A DNA stretch of 13,757 nt from Euzebyaceae bacterium (GTDB lineage: Bacteria > Actinomycetota > Nitriliruptoria > Euzebyales > Egibacteraceae), in the NCBI GenBank assembly GCA_013696915.1, contig JACCXR010000585.1, positions 1 to 13,757 on the forward strand. Reading direction: 5' to 3'. The notes under the pieces are model-generated. The model was not told the origin of the DNA. It worked only from the letters and a program-made list of their open reading frames with translations, and ran no database searches. Position numbers and translations under genes: made by a program. Shown one piece after another: positions 12,526 to 13,757 of this stretch. Numbering within the stretch: the stretch's first letter is position 1; each line of letters starts with the position of its first letter.

Positions 12526-13524
12526 ATGCACACGAACGCCACCACGGCGCGCCAGGCCCCCTCCCGCACCCAGCGCCTCGCCCTGATCGTCCTCGCGGTC
12601 GCGGCCGTCCTGGCGCTGCTGCCGACCCCGCCGGCGAACGCCGCCTACGCCCGCCCCGCCGGCCCCCTCGTCCCCCCGACGGGCGTGCTGTTCGGCGAGT
12701 ACCTCAGCCCCACCGACGACGGCTACACGTTCACGCGCACCTCCCAGCAGGCCCGGATCACCGACCAGGAGCGCCGGATCGGCCGCCAGCTCGACCTGTC
12801 GATGTACTTCTACGGCTGGAAGAGCACGTTCCCCAGCTGGCGCGAGCAGTGGCACCTCGACAACGGCCGCACCCCGGTGATCTCGTGGGCCCGCGGCGAC
12901 ACCGTCCGGATCAACACCGGCGAGTTCGACGCGATGATCCGCGCCCGCGCCGACGGCGTGAAGGCCCTCGGGCAGCCGGTGTTCATCCGCTGGTTCCAGG
13001 AGATGGACGGCAACTGGACGGCCAAGGAGGCGCACACCCCCGCGGACTTCATCGCGGCGTGGCGCCGGATCCACCGCATCTTCGAGCAGCGCGGCGCCAC
13101 GAACGCCGTGTGGGCCTGGTGCCCGAACGCCCACAACTTCGCGACCGGCGAGTCGCAGCGGTGGTACCCGGGCGACGACCAGGTCGACTGGATCTGCGCC
13201 GACGGCTACAACTGGGCGCCGGGCCGGGCGCGGGACGACTGGCGCACCACCTTCGAGATCTTCGAGGCCTTCCACGCCTTCGGGGTGTCCCGCAACAAGC
13301 CGATGATGGTCGGCGAGACCGGCGTGCAGGAGCGCCGCACCGGCGAGAAGGCCGAGTGGTTCCGGCAGGTCGCGCCCATGCTCCGCGATCAGCTCCCCGG
13401 GATCGCGGCGTGGATCTACTTCGACTCGAACAAGCTCTACGACTGGCGGTCGCGCTCGACGTCCGCCTCGGCGACGGCGTTCCGCGAGCTCGCCAACGAC
13501 CCGTACATGAACACCCGCCGCTGA
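12526..13524 (+). CDS. Secreted GH26-like glycoside hydrolase (beta-mannanase type)
   Basis: This 332-residue protein has a Sec signal: a basic N-region, the hydrophobic core LALIVLAVAAVLALL (18-32) and a probable cut after ANA (37-39). The rest is one (beta/alpha)8-type domain of clan GH-A. The likely acid/base is E159 in FIRWFQEMDGNW, and the nucleophile is E264 in PMMVGETG, the same arrangement as in GH26 mannanases and xylanases. WAWCPN (196-201) and DWICADGYNW (221-230) are barrel strands seen in bacterial GH26-like proteins. The substrate is probably a beta-mannan or related plant or microbial glycan, but it is not certain. There is no carbohydrate-binding module or anchor, so it should be released. 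The ATG is preceded only by a weak purine stretch (GTGAG). A strong hairpin follows it. Confidence 0.85.
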   Translation: MHTNATTARQAPSRTQRLALIVLAVAAVLALLPTPPANAAYARPAGPLVPPTGVLFGEYLSPTDDGYTFTRTSQQARITDQERRIGRQLDLSMYFYGWKSTFPSWREQWHLDNGRTPVISWARGDTVRINTGEFDAMIRARADGVKALGQPVFIRWFQEMDGNWTAKEAHTPADFIAAWRRIHRIFEQRGATNAVWAWCPNAHNFATGESQRWYPGDDQVDWICADGYNWAPGRARDDWRTTFEIFEAFHAFGVSRNKPMMVGETGVQERRTGEKAEWFRQVAPMLRDQLPGIAAWIYFDSNKLYDWRSRSTSASATAFRELANDPYMNTRR

Positions 13525-13546
13525 TTGGGACGCGGTTCGGCCTGCG

Positions 13547-13577
13547 GGCCCCGGGAGCGATGCTGCTTCCCGGGGCC
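13547..13577. terminator. Bidirectional hairpin terminator
   Basis: GGCCCCGGGA (13547-13556) and TCCCGGGGCC (13568-13577) pair perfectly over ten bases, with a further GC/GC pair inside. It lies between the stops of the convergent glycoside hydrolase and aldo/keto reductase genes. No T-run follows in either direction, as is usual in very GC-rich genomes. Confidence 0.65.
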
Positions 13578-13592
13578 GTCAGGCGGCGGCGG

Positions 13593-13757
13593 TCAGGCGT
13601 CGCTGGAGGCCGCCCACAGGTTCACGTCGCCCTCCGTCGCGTGCTGGTCGATCTCGGCGAGCTCGGCCTCGGTGAACGCGAGGTTCTCCAACGCGGCGAC
13701 GTTGTCCTCGAGCTGGGCGACGCTGCTCGCGCCGATCAGCGTGGACGTCACCCGCGG
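13593..13757 (-). CDS. Aldo/keto reductase, C-terminal end (start outside window)
   Basis: The last 54 residues of the protein are present and reach the window edge in frame. VTSTLIGASSVAQLEDNVAA is the C-terminal NADP-binding signature of aldo/keto reductases (the IGAS and QLEDN elements), followed by LENLAFTEAELAEIDQH. The ending EGDVNLWAASSDA resembles the tail of the YghZ/Gpr-type L-glyceraldehyde-3-phosphate reductase branch. These enzymes reduce aldehydes with NADPH. The active-site Tyr/Lys/His tetrad lies outside the window, so the exact subgroup is tentative. The gene is convergent with the glycoside hydrolase. Confidence 0.85.
   Translation of the reverse strand, partial: PRVTSTLIGASSVAQLEDNVAALENLAFTEAELAEIDQHATEGDVNLWAASSDA

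Overview
The window is very GC-rich (roughly 70% or more by eye). It has several GTG starts, many 1-4 base stop/start overlaps (ATGA, GTGA, TGATG) and actinobacterial-looking -10 boxes (TAGACT, TACACT, TAGGCT). Together these point to a high-GC Gram-positive bacterium (Actinomycetota). A soil lineage such as Thermoleophilia would fit, but that rank is a guess. I see no rRNA, tRNA, CRISPR array, transposase, integrase or phage gene.

Layout. (1) 1-1996, + strand: the 3' part of a phytoene-desaturase-like FAD oxidoreductase, a four-helix DUF2243 membrane protein overlapping it by ATGA, and a doubtful small one-helix ORF. (2) 2168-5901, - strand: a phenylacetate block in transcription order paaX, paaA, a 200-base gap, paaB, paaC, paaD. 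The gap carries a tandem stem-loop repeat. (3) 5902-6032: a divergent control region with an AT-rich inverted repeat. (4) 6033-7783, + strand: a thiolase (PaaJ/PcaF-like) overlapping a small secreted lipoprotein by GTGA. (5) 7755-8610, - strand: a cupin followed by a FlK-type hotdog thioesterase, whose end overlaps the lipoprotein end by 29 bases. (6) 8689-11085, + strand: an M17 leucyl aminopeptidase and an eight-helix membrane protein of unknown function. (7) 11086-11422: a convergent intergenic region with two near-identical 55-base palindromic elements and a longer inverted repeat. (8) 11423-12358, - strand: a short-chain dehydrogenase. (9) 12526-13524, + strand: a secreted GH26-like glycoside hydrolase. 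(10) 13593-13757, - strand: the C-terminus of an aldo/keto reductase, behind a strong hairpin.

How the genes work together. PaaA/B/C are the subunits of the ring-1,2-phenylacetyl-CoA epoxidase, and PaaD is its Fe-S/maturation-type partner. PaaX is the pathway's GntR-like repressor, which responds to phenylacetyl-CoA. The thiolase fits the final beta-oxidation-like steps of the same pathway. The reductase subunit PaaE, the ligase PaaK, the isomerase PaaG and the ring-opening PaaZ are not in the window, so the pathway here is incomplete. The thioesterase may be a CoA-release or detoxification partner, but that is inference from location.

The window is largely ordinary metabolic chromosome. I found no convincing new multi-gene system. 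The best second-look items are the two unrelated families of structured intergenic repeats (4011-4093 and 11117-11300) and the paaX/thiolase operator architecture.
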